A stretch of 64,000 bases of DNA from Bacillus carboniphilus (GCF_020524035.2 NZ_CP129013.1:1353822-1417821); one strand, 5' to 3'; shown: positions 30,048 to 40,283, counted from the stretch's first letter. Program-made: numbers and translations. The notes: generated by a model from the sequence alone, not told the origin.

Positions 30048-30470
30048 TAAGAAAAGCGCAAGCGGCCGTCTAGCGACGAAGGAATATAGAACGTCAACTA
30101 AGTACAGTCACGTCCTGTGACTAACGTTGACGCTAGAACCTCCTGTTCATCGCCGCATGAGATAAAGGAAACACGAAAAGCCCTAATGCCACGTCCTGTG
30201 GCAAACGTAGATCCATCTCCCTCCTGGAGGCGTCTCCGTTGACTTATCGGAGAGAAATGGAACATCATCTGCACAAAGGATCATCAACTAAGTTCAGCCA
30301 CGTCCTGTGGCTAACGTTGATGCTAAAACTTCCTGTTCATCGCACGTCCTGTGGCAACGTAGATCCACCTCCCTCCTGGAGGCGTCTTCTGGCTAGGCGC
30401 TGGAGCTAGACAGCAATGGTAGCACCTTCTTATAAAGGACAAAGTTTATACTTTCTTACTCTGTAAAGAA
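30048..30470 (+). repeat. Dispersed hairpin repeat, family A, copy 4 (longest)
   Basis: It fills the gap between spoIVB and recN. It starts GAAAAGCGCAAGCGGCCGTCTAGCG and ends CGCTGGAGCTAGAC at 30411, plus the conserved tail. Hairpins: 30092-30132 (CGTCAAC/GTTGACG, AGTCAC/GTGACT, GTCCT loop), a GCCAC/GTGGC hairpin near 30188-30202, CCTCC-like hairpins near 30216 and 30370, and 30282-30322 (CATCAAC/GTTGATG, AGCCAC/GTGGCT, GTCCT loop). It seems to carry one more internal module than copies 1-3. Confidence 0.85.
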
Positions 30471-30503
30471 AAAAAGAACTCCTTTTTAAAGAAGTTCTTT
30501 TTT
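30471..30503 (-). terminator. Rho-independent terminator after recN
   Basis: AAAAAGAACT and AGTTCTTTTT form the stem, with a T run in the minus-strand transcript, 10 bases past the recN stop. The tail of repeat A4 touches it. Confidence 0.75.
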
Positions 30504-30512
30504 ACGTATTTA

Positions 30513-32210
30513 TTATGATAAAGTCGTGTATTTTATTGATTTTGCCATATCAAGCAATTCTTTTGCATGTTGTTTAGAAAGATTGGTAATTTCAGCACCT
30601 GCTAGCATTCGAGCAATTTCTGCTACTTTTTTCTGATTTGGTAAGGGTTCAACGTTCGTTGTTGTTCGATTATTATGAATGGATTTAGAGATTAACAAAT
30701 GAGTGTCTGCCATTGCTGCAACTTGGGGCAAATGAGTAATACAAATGACTTGCGAACTGGAAGAAACTTTGTAAATTTTTTCCGCAATTGCTTGAGCCAC
30801 TCTCCCACTTACACCTGTGTCTACTTCATCAAATATTATCGAGGTAACCTCTTGATGAATCGAGAAAATACTTTTCATTGCTAACATAATTCTCGATAAT
30901 TCTCCTCCAGAAGCGATTTTAGAGAGAGGTTTCGCTGATTCACCCGGATTTGGAGATAAATAAAACGCTATATCATCTACCCCGTACTCTTTAAAATGTT
31001 CTTTTCGAGTTATAAATTCGATATAAAATTGGGTTTTTTCCATGTAAAGCTCTTTTAACTCTTGATGAATTTGCTTTCTTAACTGGTCTGCAAACTTTTT
31101 TCGAAGTACTGTTAAATTGTTTGCTTCTACACGTAAATCATCGGATATCGATTTAAGTTCATCATCCAGTTTGGACAAATGATTTTCACGGTTTAAAATC
31201 GTGTCAATTTCCTCTTCAATAACCGAGGCATAAGATAAAATTTCTTCAACGGTATGTCCATATTTTCTTTTTAACTGAGATATTTCATTCAATCGAGATT
31301 GTATTTCATCTAGCTTTTTAGGATCAAATTCAAGTTGATCTAACTCATTTCTCATTTGGAATGTTAATTCCTCAATCAAATAATAACTATTAGACATTTG
31401 TTCATACATGGTTTTTAATTCTTCACTAATTTGTGACACTTCTTCTAAATGGTTCATTGCTAGCCCTATCCAATCAAGTCCCCGTTGTTCTCCTTGCAGT
31501 GCTTCATAACTCACAGTGAGTTTTTTATAAACACTTTCAAAATTAGATAATTTATTTAATTCTTCTTCTAATCGTTCATCTTCTTGCGGTTGTAGTTGTG
31601 CATTTTCAATTTCATTTAGCTGAAATTGGATTAGATCTAACCGGTGAACCATCTCTTGTTCATTTTCAGAAAGCGATAACATTTTCTTCTTAAAGCTAGC
31701 GTATTTTTCATACAGTTCTTGATAAGCTATAAGTGCAGGTGAAATTTCTTCATGACAAAACTGATCAAGTAAGGAAAGGTGCTTTTCTTGATTCATTAGG
31801 ACTTGGTTATCGTGTTGACCATGAATGTCAATTAAATGACTCCCTACCTCCCTTAAGATAGAAATCGTCACTAATTTACCATTTATACGGCACACACTTT
31901 TACCATTAGATGATATATGTCTTTGCATGACAATCATACCATCCAAAACTTCAATCCCAAATTGCTCACATTTATCAATACATTGATGTTGTTCATTATC
32001 CAATAAAAATAACCCTTCTAGTTCTGCTTTTTGCTCGCCATGTCGAACAAACTCAGAAGATCCTCTTCCTCCTGCTAATAAAAAAATTGCATCAATAATA
32101 ATGGATTTACCAGCACCTGTTTCTCCTGTTAAAACCGTGAGTCCTTTTTCAAAAGAAACAGTAAGGCTTTCGATTATGGCAAAATTTTTAATTGATAATT
32201 CTGCTAACAG
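30513..32210 (-). CDS. recN: DNA repair ATPase RecN
   Basis: The 565-residue SMC-like protein has Walker A GETGAGKSIIIDA near residue 30, long coiled coils (about 150-370), the signature KIASGGELSRIMLAMKSIF and Walker B SIIFDEVDTGVSG. It acts early in double-strand break repair. A TTG-initiated frame opens only at 32003, but homology continues upstream (AELSIKNFAIIESLTVSFEK) to a TGA at 32219-32217. The only plausible initiator there is CTG at 32210, 5 bases after GAGGTGAG, so translation seems to use a rare CTG codon (ATT at 32213 is the alternative). Confidence 0.93.
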   Translation of the reverse strand: MLAELSIKNFAIIESLTVSFEKGLTVLTGETGAGKSIIIDAIFLLAGGRGSSEFVRHGEQKAELEGLFLLDNEQHQCIDKCEQFGIEVLDGMIVMQRHISSNGKSVCRINGKLVTISILREVGSHLIDIHGQHDNQVLMNQEKHLSLLDQFCHEEISPALIAYQELYEKYASFKKKMLSLSENEQEMVHRLDLIQFQLNEIENAQLQPQEDERLEEELNKLSNFESVYKKLTVSYEALQGEQRGLDWIGLAMNHLEEVSQISEELKTMYEQMSNSYYLIEELTFQMRNELDQLEFDPKKLDEIQSRLNEISQLKRKYGHTVEEILSYASVIEEEIDTILNRENHLSKLDDELKSISDDLRVEANNLTVLRKKFADQLRKQIHQELKELYMEKTQFYIEFITRKEHFKEYGVDDIAFYLSPNPGESAKPLSKIASGGELSRIMLAMKSIFSIHQEVTSIIFDEVDTGVSGRVAQAIAEKIYKVSSSSQVICITHLPQVAAMADTHLLISKSIHNNRTTTNVEPLPNQKKVAEIARMLAGAEITNLSKQHAKELLDMAKSIKYTTLS

Positions 32211-32253
32211 AATCTCTCACCTCACATATGTATTTCCGAAAGTTCATTTCATA

Positions 32254-32703
32254 TTAAAGCATATCTAATAGACGATTGGATACTACCTCAGTATCCTCTT
32301 GTGTTCTGCATACGATTAAACACGTATCATCTCCGCATATCGTCCCTAAAATTTCTTCCCAATCAAGGTTATCAATTAAGGCTCCGATAGCGTTTGCGTT
32401 TCCAGGAAGAGTTTTCATGACAAGCATGTGACTGGCCCCTTCAATCTTAACAAACGCATCCATCATTAATCGCTTTAGTTTTTGTAGTGGATTAAATCGT
32501 TGATCAGCCGGAAGGCTGTATTTGTAGCGTCCATCCATCATTGGTACTTTTACTAAATGTAATTCTTTAATATCTCTTGAAACTGTAGCTTGAGTAACAT
32601 TAAATCCTGCCTGCTTTAATAAGTCAACAAGATCATCTTGTGTTTCTATTTCAAGTGCTGTTATTAATTCTCTAATTCTTATATGTCTCTGACCTTTGTT
32701 CAT
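32254..32703 (-). CDS. argR: Arginine repressor ArgR/AhrC
   Basis: The 149-residue protein has an N-terminal winged helix ([18 protein letters not shown], recognition helix near residue 45) and a C-terminal oligomerisation and arginine-binding domain with [14 protein letters not shown]. It represses arginine biosynthesis and activates catabolism in the cytoplasm. Its location between recN and yqxC is typical of Bacillus, where it is called ahrC. Confidence 0.96.
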   Translation of the reverse strand: MNKGQRHIRIRELITALEIETQDDLVDLLKQAGFNVTQATVSRDIKELHLVKVPMMDGRYKYSLPADQRFNPLQKLKRLMMDAFVKIEGASHMLVMKTLPGNANAIGALIDNLDWEEILGTICGDDTCLIVCRTQEDTEVVSNRLLDML

Positions 32704-32853
32704 GGTGTCACCCCTTGAATATTACTCCCTCAATAACATACTATACAATATCAGTAAAAAAGTACATGCTCTTTTATGAAAGTATACTCAATTTCATCTC
32801 CGTCCTATTCAAAAACCATATATAATAAATGACATAAAGAAACAGGAATAAAC

Positions 32854-33687
32854 TTATTCCTGTTCTCTACTCTTTTTCAATTGTAGATGTGCATCTGTTA
32901 CCACTTTATCGATCGAAGTCGGAAGAATAATGTCACCCTCTTCTTTTCCTTCCCATTTTAAATGAAGAAGGAATTCGATATTCCCTTCCCCTCCTGTGAT
33001 AGGTGAGAAGGTTAAGTTAACACAATCAAAACCAATACTTGAAGAAAAAGTGGTAATATCATTTAAAACTTCAACATGGGTCTTTTTCTCACGAACGATT
33101 CCTTTTTTTCCTACGGAATCTCTTCCAGCTTCAAATTGTGGCTTTACTAATGCAATTACATGCCCCTTTTGTATTAATATCGATTTTAAAACAGGCAATA
33201 TGATTTTTAATGATATAAATGAAACGTCAATAGAAGCAACATCCGGTAGTCCTTCAGCAAAGTCCAAAGGTTTTGCGTAACGAAAATTCGTTCTTTCCAT
33301 TACGACAACACGGTTATCTTGACGTAATTTCCACGCTAACTGATTATACCCTACATCTACTGCATAGGAACCACGAGCCCCATTTTGTAGAGCACAGTCC
33401 GTAAAACCTCCTGTAGAAGACCCAATGTCTACTAATAGTTTCCCATTAAAGGAAATACCAAAAACCTCAATTGCTTTTTCTAATTTTAAACCTCCGCGGC
33501 TAACATATGGGTGCTCCGCTCCTTTAACCGTTAGAGGAATATCAACACTTACTTTTTCACCTGGTTTATCCAGTCTTTCTTCGTTGCTAAAAATAAGTCC
33601 AGCCATGATCGAACGTTTCGCTTTTTCTCTAGAATCCATTAAGCCTCGCTCAACCAATAATACATCTAATCTTTCTTTTTTGCTCAT
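32854..33687 (-). CDS. yqxC: TlyA-family S4-domain RNA methyltransferase (YqxC)
   Basis: The 277-residue protein has an N-terminal S4 RNA-binding domain ([24 protein letters not shown]) and an FtsJ/TlyA methyltransferase domain with [21 protein letters not shown] (AdoMet binding), [10 protein letters not shown] and [10 protein letters not shown]. It probably 2'-O-methylates rRNA; family members have also been annotated as hemolysins. It overlaps the dxs stop by 4 bases, so it is co-translated with dxs. Confidence 0.93.
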   Translation of the reverse strand: MSKKERLDVLLVERGLMDSREKAKRSIMAGLIFSNEERLDKPGEKVSVDIPLTVKGAEHPYVSRGGLKLEKAIEVFGISFNGKLLVDIGSSTGGFTDCALQNGARGSYAVDVGYNQLAWKLRQDNRVVVMERTNFRYAKPLDFAEGLPDVASIDVSFISLKIILPVLKSILIQKGHVIALVKPQFEAGRDSVGKKGIVREKKTHVEVLNDITTFSSSIGFDCVNLTFSPITGGEGNIEFLLHLKWEGKEEGDIILPTSIDKVVTDAHLQLKKSREQE

Positions 33688-35585
33688 AATATTTTTTTTC
33701 GGTCCTTTTTCTGTATCATCAATCGTAAATTTTCCATTACCTTCTCTTTTGTAAGATCGATCTCTTCCAGCAATAAATTTACACTCCCATGTTCAACAAA
33801 ATAGTCTGGAATACCCATTCTTTTAATTAACAATGGATCATACCCATTTTCCTGAGCATGTTCTAACACTGCACTTCCAAATCCGCCTTGCAAAGCTGCT
33901 TCTTCGATCGTTAATATTGGTAATCCTTCTTGATAAATTTCAGCTAACATATCCCCATCAAGAGGCTTGATAAATCGGCTATTAACCACACGTACAGATA
34001 ACTTTAGATTTTTTTCCAGTTGGTCAGCTGCTTCCAGAGCCATTTGAATAGTCGTACCAAAAGTTAAAATAACTGCATCCGATCCATCCCTTAAAACTTC
34101 CCATGAACCAATTGGAATAACAGTTAATTGATCATCAAGCTCAACTCCTAGCCCATTGCCACGAGGATAGCGGAGTGCAATTGGACCATCATTGTATTTG
34201 ATAGCTGTGTTCACCATATGTTGTCCTTCATTTTCATCTTTAGGCATCATAACAACAATATTCGGTACATGTCTTAAAAACGCAATATCATAAATTCCAT
34301 TATGCGTTTCTCCGTCTGCTCCAACTAAACCAGAGCGATCAATGCCGATAAAAACATTTAAATTTTGTCTACAAATATCATGTACCATCTGATCGTATGC
34401 TCTTTGGAGGAAAGTAGAATAAATAGCTAAAAACGGCTTCATCCCCACCGCAGCCAAACCAGCAGCCATTGTTGTTGCATGTTGTTCGGCTATTCCTACA
34501 TCAAACATACGATCTGGAAATTCTTTCGCAAATCCCTCCAACTTAGAACCAACAGGCATAGCAGGTGTAATCGCAACAATACGTCTATCTTCTCTTGCTA
34601 AGTTCCTTACGGTTTCAGCCACTAATTTACTCCATGATGGAGCAACTAGTTTCGGTTTTAGAAAATCACCCGTATCAATTTTATAAGGGCCGGTACCGTG
34701 CCATGTTCCTACCTTATCCTTTTCAGCAGGATGATAACCTTTCCCTTTTTTCGTCATGACATGTAATAAGACTGGACCTTTAGTTTTCTTCGCATAGTTT
34801 AAGTTTTCAAATAAATCATTAAAATCATGCCCATCAACGGGACCTAAATAGGTAAAACCCATTTCTTCAAAAAACATACCGGAAACGAATAAATATTTTA
34901 GGCTGTCCTTGACTCGTTCAGCTGTTGATGCAAGTTTTCCACCTACAGCTGGAACTCTTTTTATTAAATACTCAATTTCATCTTTTACCCAATTGTATTT
35001 GCCCGCTGTTCGCATTCTTCCTAGAACATTATGAAGAGCACCAACATTAGGGGCTATAGACATTTCGTTATCATTTAAAACCACAATAATATCCTTTTGT
35101 TCATGTCCAATATGATTCAAGGCTTCAAGTGCCATCCCACCTGTTAACGCTCCATCCCCTATGATGGGAACGATATGTTCATTTGATCTTTTTATATCAC
35201 GAGCAATGACCATCCCCATTGCAGCTGACAAAGAAGTGGAACTATGGCCTGTTTCCCAAACATCATGTTCACTTTCCGCCCTTTTTGGAAATCCACTCAA
35301 GCCTTTATATTGCCTAAGCGTGTCAAAGTCCTTGGCACGACCAGTTAAGATTTTATGAACATAGGCTTGATGTCCAACATCCCAAAGAAATTTGTCCTTC
35401 GGACTGTCAAAAACTTTATGGAGAGCAATGGTAAGCTCAACGACTCCTAAATTAGGACCAATATGTCCGCCTGTCTTTGAAAGCTTTTCAATAAGAAACT
35501 GACGAATATCATAGCTTAGTTGCTCCAACTGTTCCTTAGATAAATGTTTAAGAAACTGAGGGTTTTCAATGTTGGTAAGATCCAT
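33684..35585 (-). CDS. dxs: 1-deoxy-D-xylulose-5-phosphate synthase
   Basis: The protein of about 633 residues has the thiamine diphosphate motif [20 protein letters not shown] near 150, [14 protein letters not shown] with the N-terminal His near 45, and the transketolase C-terminal halves ([16 protein letters not shown], active Glu). It makes DXP from pyruvate and glyceraldehyde 3-phosphate, the entry of the MEP isoprenoid pathway. ATG 35585 follows GTGAG; a GTG at 35594 is also in frame. It is downstream of ispA, ole and oapA. Confidence 0.95.
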   Translation of the reverse strand: MDLTNIENPQFLKHLSKEQLEQLSYDIRQFLIEKLSKTGGHIGPNLGVVELTIALHKVFDSPKDKFLWDVGHQAYVHKILTGRAKDFDTLRQYKGLSGFPKRAESEHDVWETGHSSTSLSAAMGMVIARDIKRSNEHIVPIIGDGALTGGMALEALNHIGHEQKDIIVVLNDNEMSIAPNVGALHNVLGRMRTAGKYNWVKDEIEYLIKRVPAVGGKLASTAERVKDSLKYLFVSGMFFEEMGFTYLGPVDGHDFNDLFENLNYAKKTKGPVLLHVMTKKGKGYHPAEKDKVGTWHGTGPYKIDTGDFLKPKLVAPSWSKLVAETVRNLAREDRRIVAITPAMPVGSKLEGFAKEFPDRMFDVGIAEQHATTMAAGLAAVGMKPFLAIYSTFLQRAYDQMVHDICRQNLNVFIGIDRSGLVGADGETHNGIYDIAFLRHVPNIVVMMPKDENEGQHMVNTAIKYNDGPIALRYPRGNGLGVELDDQLTVIPIGSWEVLRDGSDAVILTFGTTIQMALEAADQLEKNLKLSVRVVNSRFIKPLDGDMLAEIYQEGLPILTIEEAALQGGFGSAVLEHAQENGYDPLLIKRMGIPDYFVEHGSVNLLLEEIDLTKEKVMENLRLMIQKKDRKKIL

Positions 35586-35606
35586 CAGGATCACTCACTT
35601 TCGACT

Positions 35607-36197
35607 CTAGTTTCGCTTTTTCTTTTTATCGTTCAATAATACTATATTAAACCTTTCTTCAACAAAATAAAATATTTTGCCCACTTGTAAAATAATCTCC
35701 GTAGAAAAATGAATGGCCATCGTTTTACCAAATGCCTTCCCACCTACTGTTAAGGCAGCAACAACACTAGTAAAAATGACGGAAATGATGAATTCATTTA
35801 AAGAACCTTCATTATAATGTAAGGCTATAGCTAATTTTGCAATTACAAAAGCAGAAGCAGTTCCACTAATTATACCAGAAATATCACCAATGACATCATT
35901 ACAGAAGCTAGAAAAGCGGTCTGCATTTCGAACCACTCTGATTCCTTGCCTCGCCCCTTTTACTTTTTTTGCTGCCATTGCATGAAAAGGAACCTCATCA
36001 GCAGCGGTAGAGGCAATCCCTAGCATATCAAAGAAGATCCCCATTAACACGATCGCAAGTACAATCATCATTCCTAAAAGGTAGCCTGCACCTTCTAGAA
36101 TGGATGTTGAAATAACTGAAAAAAGAGCCGCTAACACTAACGTGATAACGGCAATTCCTAAAGTCCACTTTATTGAATGGCGTATTACTTCTCTCAT
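35607..36197 (-). CDS. oapA: OLE-associated membrane protein OapA
   Basis: A 196-residue membrane protein with about four hydrophobic helices (LGIAVITLVLAALFSVI, LLGMMIVLAIVLMGIFFDML, DISGIISGTASAFVIAKLAI, FIISVIFTSVVAALTVGG) and a basic loop (AAKKVKGARQGIRVVRNADRF). The IFFDMLGIASTAADE region resembles DUF21/CNNM-type domains. Lying between the OLE RNA and dxs it is the OLE-binding partner OapA, which recruits the RNA to the membrane. A perfect cre-like palindrome lies about 53 bases upstream of its start. The ribosome site is AGGTG. Confidence 0.9.
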   Translation of the reverse strand: MREVIRHSIKWTLGIAVITLVLAALFSVISTSILEGAGYLLGMMIVLAIVLMGIFFDMLGIASTAADEVPFHAMAAKKVKGARQGIRVVRNADRFSSFCNDVIGDISGIISGTASAFVIAKLAIALHYNEGSLNEFIISVIFTSVVAALTVGGKAFGKTMAIHFSTEIILQVGKIFYFVEERFNIVLLNDKKKKRN

Positions 36198-36249
36198 TAT
36201 CTCTTACACCTTTTATTATAAATTTAGAATACCTTCAAATAAGTATCTA

Positions 36250-36263
36250 TGTAAGCGTTTACA
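36250..36263. promoter_or_regulatory. cre-like site (CcpA box) between OLE and oapA
   Basis: TGTAAGCGTTTACA fits the catabolite-responsive-element consensus TGWAARCGYTWNCW at every position. It lies in the untranslated stretch between the 3' end of OLE RNA and oapA, where bound CcpA could act as a roadblock. This is a sequence match only. Confidence 0.5.
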
Positions 36264-36309
36264 CAAATATACATTTAATGAATTTCAATATGTATTTGAA
36301 GTGGTCACT

Positions 36310-36896
36310 TACAGAGTAAAGTTTACGGCTTAGGTCCAGTAGGATTTCCCAAGTAGACACCATGCGTTGCCACTATGGCGGTTTCCCTTTAAGTCCACTT
36401 TAGTACTGTCACCAGGTACTAGACTGGATTACCACTTAGTCCGTACTATAATCCTCTATAAATGTCCAATGGAACAGTCTAGGAGATTTCCTCGGCAGCC
36501 TTCGACCAGCTCTTAGCCTCTTTTGCAGAGTTGATTTCATATAGTGTCATGAGGAGCCCTTTCATTGGCCACATGAAAAAGTTCCTAAACTATAATCCCC
36601 TCAAACTCCACTCAAGGCAGGCTACGCTATCCGTGATCCCTTTTCTAGAAAAGAGACGTAGATAGGTTCATACCCCATCCCATACAGTTTAATTGTACAG
36701 AAATGGGCCTCCGCGGAAAAAGGGTCAACGCCCACATGCCGTTGTGGATCGCCCTTCAACCTTAACTCCCAGCATCAACCCAAGGCTGGGCGCCTCAAGC
36801 CAACACAAGGAACTTCATCGATGTGCCCTTTAGCGGATTTTTAGGCCCGCCTTCAAAACTGGAGGACTGACTAGAATACTGCACCACTTCAATTGG
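36310..36896 (-). ncRNA. ole: OLE RNA (ornate, large, extremophilic)
   Basis: The nearly 600 bases between ispA and oapA have no usable reading frame but are rich in paired segments, for example GCGCCCAGCCTTGGG with CCCAAGGCTGG-like arms, GATCCACAACGGCATGTGG, TTTTTCCGCGGAGGCCCATTTC and CTTTTCTAGAAAAG. Location between ispA and dxs, length, minus-strand orientation, an adjacent oapA and its own sigma-A-like promoter all match the OLE RNA, a large RNA that forms a membrane-associated ribonucleoprotein with OapA in extremophilic Firmicutes and affects tolerance of stress such as cold, alcohols and Mg2+. The 5' end is put about 7 bases after the -10 box; the 3' end is approximate. Confidence 0.9.
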
Positions 36897-36903
36897 TAAG
36901 TTC

Positions 36904-36933
36904 ATTATATCATGAAAGATACAATATTGACAA
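36904..36933 (-). promoter_or_regulatory. Sigma-A promoter of OLE RNA
   Basis: On the minus strand TTGTCA and TATAAT are 18 bases apart. The -35 box begins 4 bases beyond the ispA stop, and the predicted start near 36897 matches the expected 5' end of OLE. Confidence 0.75.
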
Positions 36934-36936
36934 TTC

Positions 36937-37824
36937 CTAATGATCCCTATTCGCAATGAGGGCAGTAAATGACTGAAGCAAATGAGAATCAAACGGCAGG
37001 TGTTCAAGGATAGAACTTGCTTGTGAAATATGACTGTTCAGTTTGTCTTTACTCCTGGCATGGTTAAAAGAGAAGGGTATGTTGTTTTATCATTATTTGA
37101 ATCTGATCCTACTGGCTTACCTAAAATTGCTTCAGATCCCTCAACATCTAATATATCATCGCCTATTTGGTATGCAATTCCTACATGATAAGCAAACTCC
37201 CTCAGCTTTTCCACTACTTCATCATCAACTTCAGCGATAATAGCCCCTGCAGCCAACACAGAATGTCAACAATTTTGACGTTTTTAGTTCGTGTATATTT
37301 TCTAACTGTTTTAAATTCAGTTCATTGTTTTCGGCTTCAATGTCTAACACTTGCCCGCCAACCATTCCGATTGCACCCGAGCACTCAGATAATTCACTAA
37401 GTAACCTAACTTTTATTATATCATTTAATAAGGTTGATTTCGCAATGAGGTTAAAGCTCTCTGTAAGTAAGGCATCACCCGAGAGAATGGCCATAGCTTC
37501 ACCAAATTTTTTATGGTTAGTAGGCATCCCTCTACGTAAATCGTCGTCATCCATACAAGGCAAGTCATCATGAATTAACGAATAAGTATGGACCATCTCA
37601 ACTGCAATCGCAACATCTAAACCTATATGCTCATCTATATCCAATGAGGACAACACAGCAAGAAGTAAAGTGGGTCTCAATCTCTTTCCACCTGCACATA
37701 AAGAGTAGAGCATAGATTCCTTAAGAGAGGAAGGAGCAGAAAGATTCTCTATATATGAAGGGATCTCTTCTTCTATTAAATTTTTTCTCGATCGTAAAAA
37801 GGTTAGGAAAGCGTTTTGGTTCAC
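36937..37824 (-). CDS. ispA: Farnesyl diphosphate synthase, interrupted by two compensating frameshifts
   Basis: The prenyl synthase signatures are all present: [14 protein letters not shown], the first Asp-rich motif [14 protein letters not shown] and the second [10 protein letters not shown]. Frame 1 runs to about 37255, where one extra G breaks [16 protein letters not shown]; frame 2 runs to about 37040, where one base is missing in [15 protein letters not shown]; frame 1 then resumes to [21 protein letters not shown] and stops at 36937. The corrected length is 295 residues, close to the B. subtilis enzyme. It makes farnesyl diphosphate from IPP and DMAPP. As the gene is important for growth, sequencing indels are likelier than loss. 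It overlaps xseB by 4 bases. Confidence 0.88.
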
Positions 37825-38057
37825 TCGTTTTCATCCTCCTGAAGATGAAATTGAGTCATCTCCCCGTTCTCTTTTAAAATAAAATCCATTTGTTTTTCAA
37901 CATGTTGCAGTTTTTCATGACAAATTTTCGATAGTCCCATTCCTTCTTGATAATATTCAATTGCTTTTTCAAGCGGGACGTCTCCTTCTTCAAGTTTATT
38001 CACAATCTCTTCCAAACTCTTCATCGCTTCTTCAAAACTAATTTCTTTCTCAGTCAT
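37821..38057 (-). CDS. xseB: Exodeoxyribonuclease VII small subunit
   Basis: The 78-residue, mostly helical protein has the XseB pattern [20 protein letters not shown] then [20 protein letters not shown]. Several copies bind each XseA subunit of the single-strand exonuclease. It overlaps both xseA (8 bases) and ispA (4 bases). Confidence 0.93.
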   Translation of the reverse strand: MTEKEISFEEAMKSLEEIVNKLEEGDVPLEKAIEYYQEGMGLSKICHEKLQHVEKQMDFILKENGEMTQFHLQEDENE

Positions 38058-39397
38058 GCTCTCTAGCCTCTTTCCCTAAAATTTCTGTTCGTACCATCCC
38101 ATCTTTTAATTGTATATCCAATTGTTCACCCGTTTTGGTTTCATGAATGCTTTTTACAATCTTTTTATTTTTAAAGGCTATACTATATCCTCTAGACATT
38201 ATACTAAGTGGATTTAATGTTTCCATTTGACTTCTTATATACTCAAAGGACATTTGTTTCTTATCAATTGCGATTTGAGTATTCTTTTGCAGTTCTTTCA
38301 ACAAGCGACTAAATTCTAGTTTTGATTGCTCTATTCTTTTATGAGGAGCTACAATTCTTTTTTCTATGTAAGAGAAGGTCTCTTTTTTTCTTTGTATGTT
38401 TAATCTGTTTTCGCGCTCAAACCTTTCAAACAGTTGATCAAACTGCTGTTCTTTTTGCAAGAATAATTGCTTTGGATATTTAAAGGCATAAGAGCGCTGG
38501 ATGTGTTCTAACTGTACCTTCTTCCCATTAAACGTTTCTTTCATTGATCGAAAAAGCCGAGTCTTTCGTTGTTCTATTTTTTCATATACTTCTTGAAGGT
38601 GAGGAACAGCTAATTCTGCTGCTCTCTGCTGTTGGTGTAGGGGCTCTTAAGTCCGCTACAAAGTCAGCAATGGTAAAGTCCGTCTCATGGCCTACTGCAC
38701 TAATCACAGGTATGTCTGAAGCATGTATTTCCCTAGCAACTATTTCTTCGTTAAAAGCCCACAATTCTTCTATAGAACCTCCACCTCTACCTACAATCAG
38801 AACATCAATGTCTGGCAATTCGTTGGCCTTCTTGATTTGATTAGCAATTGAAGAGCTAGCATTTACACCTTGAACGAGGGCCGGAAGAAGGATGACTTTG
38901 GCTATTGGGAATCTGCGTTTTACCGTTGTCATAATATCGCGAACAGCAGCACCTGTTGCGGATGTCACAACTGCAATCGTATGCGGGAACATTGGAATCG
39001 TCTTTTTATAACGTTCATCGAATAATCCCTCTTGTTTAAGCTTTCTCTTTAACTCTTCAAACGCTAAATATAAACTTCCTATACCATCTGGTTCTATTTC
39101 TTTCACATAGACTTGATAAGAACCTGCTGGTAAATAAACTGAAACTCCTCCTCTAAGTAGCACCTTCATTCCGTTTTCAGGTTTGAATTTTAAGTCACTT
39201 GCATTTCTAGCAAACATAACAGCCGAAATCTTTGCTTCCTCATCTTTCACTGTAAAATAAATATGGCCCCGACTATGTACCTTCACATTTGAAAGTTCTC
39301 CCTTTATCCAGATATCTGTTAAATGTGGGTCTACATCAAACTTATGCTTAATATATTTTGTCAATGCCCTTACAGTGACGTATTTCATTTCACTCAT
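38050..39397 (-). CDS. xseA: Exodeoxyribonuclease VII large subunit, interrupted by a frameshift
   Basis: The N-terminal 250 residues hold an OB fold ([20 protein letters not shown]) and the nuclease core ([53 protein letters not shown]). Near 38625 an extra base shifts the frame out of [18 protein letters not shown]; the other frame continues through the coiled coil to [12 protein letters not shown] and a stop at 38050. With one base removed the protein has 448 residues, the length I recall for the B. subtilis enzyme. It degrades single-stranded DNA together with XseB. Its start overlaps folD by 4 bases. Confidence 0.9.
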
Positions 39398-40248
39398 TTT
39401 CTAGCCCTTTTCTCTGCTGCTTTTACCGTATTGGAAATAAGCATCGTTATGGTCATCGGACCTACACCACCAGGCACGGGTGTAATATGGCCTGCATGCT
39501 CACTAGCTTCTTCAAAATGAACATCCCCACATAATTTTCCACTCTCTAAACGATTGACGCCAACATCAATGACAATAGCCCCTTCTTTAATTGCATTTCC
39601 TGGCAAGAAATTAGCTATACCAACAGCGACAACTACGATATCTGCTTGCTTCGTAAACTCTTCAATATTCTTGGTTCTTGAATGACAATAAGTCACCGTA
39701 GCATGTTCATTCAAAAGCATTTGTCCAACGGGTTTACCCACGATATTACTTCTCCCAATGATAACGGCATTTTTCCCGGAAATGTTTATATCAGAAGTTT
39801 TAATCAATTCGAGAATTCCTGCTGGTGTACATGGTAAGAAACAATCTTGTTGAGTCATCATTCTCCCAATATTAATCGGATGAAATCCATCAACATCTTT
39901 TTCGGGAGAAATTTTCTCAATCACTTTCGTTTCGTCAATATGAGCAGGTAAAGGTAATTGTACTAAAATCCCATCTACCATATTGTCGTTATTATATCGA
40001 TCAATTAATTGCAACAAAGTAGCCTCTGTAGTTCCTTCATCCAAATGTTCTAAGGTAAAGTCCACTCCTGTTTCTTCTGCGGCTTTTTTCTTTCCTTTTA
40101 TGTATGATAAAGAGGCCGGATCATTCCCGACTAAAATGATGATTAATTTAGGGACAACCCCTTGTGAACGAATTTCTTCGACCTTTTTCTTTAATTGAGT
40201 TCTCTTATCCTTTGCTACATCTTTCCCACTTATGATTGTTGCTGACAT
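39394..40248 (-). CDS. folD: Methylenetetrahydrofolate dehydrogenase/cyclohydrolase
   Basis: The 284-residue bifunctional enzyme shows [14 protein letters not shown] with the catalytic Lys, [30 protein letters not shown], and the NADP-binding [16 protein letters not shown]. It interconverts methylene-, methenyl- and formyl-tetrahydrofolate in the cytoplasm. It is followed directly by xseA in the same operon. Confidence 0.96.
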   Translation of the reverse strand: MSATIISGKDVAKDKRTQLKKKVEEIRSQGVVPKLIIILVGNDPASLSYIKGKKKAAEETGVDFTLEHLDEGTTEATLLQLIDRYNNDNMVDGILVQLPLPAHIDETKVIEKISPEKDVDGFHPINIGRMMTQQDCFLPCTPAGILELIKTSDINISGKNAVIIGRSNIVGKPVGQMLLNEHATVTYCHSRTKNIEEFTKQADIVVVAVGIANFLPGNAIKEGAIVIDVGVNRLESGKLCGDVHFEEASEHAGHITPVPGGVGPMTITMLISNTVKAAEKRARK

Positions 40249-40283
40249 TAAACAGTTCCCCCTAGTTTGAATGGTTTTTATAT

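Noticed and set aside
6145-30470. CRISPR array in the family A repeats
   Set aside because: Units are irregular, dispersed over 24 kb and made of hairpins with no regular spacers or cas genes.
36310-37007. Group II intron or IS remnant interrupting ispA
   Set aside because: The ispA C-terminus can be followed to its stop at 36937, so nothing is inserted in it; the downstream block fits OLE RNA, with no domain V-like end or reverse transcriptase.
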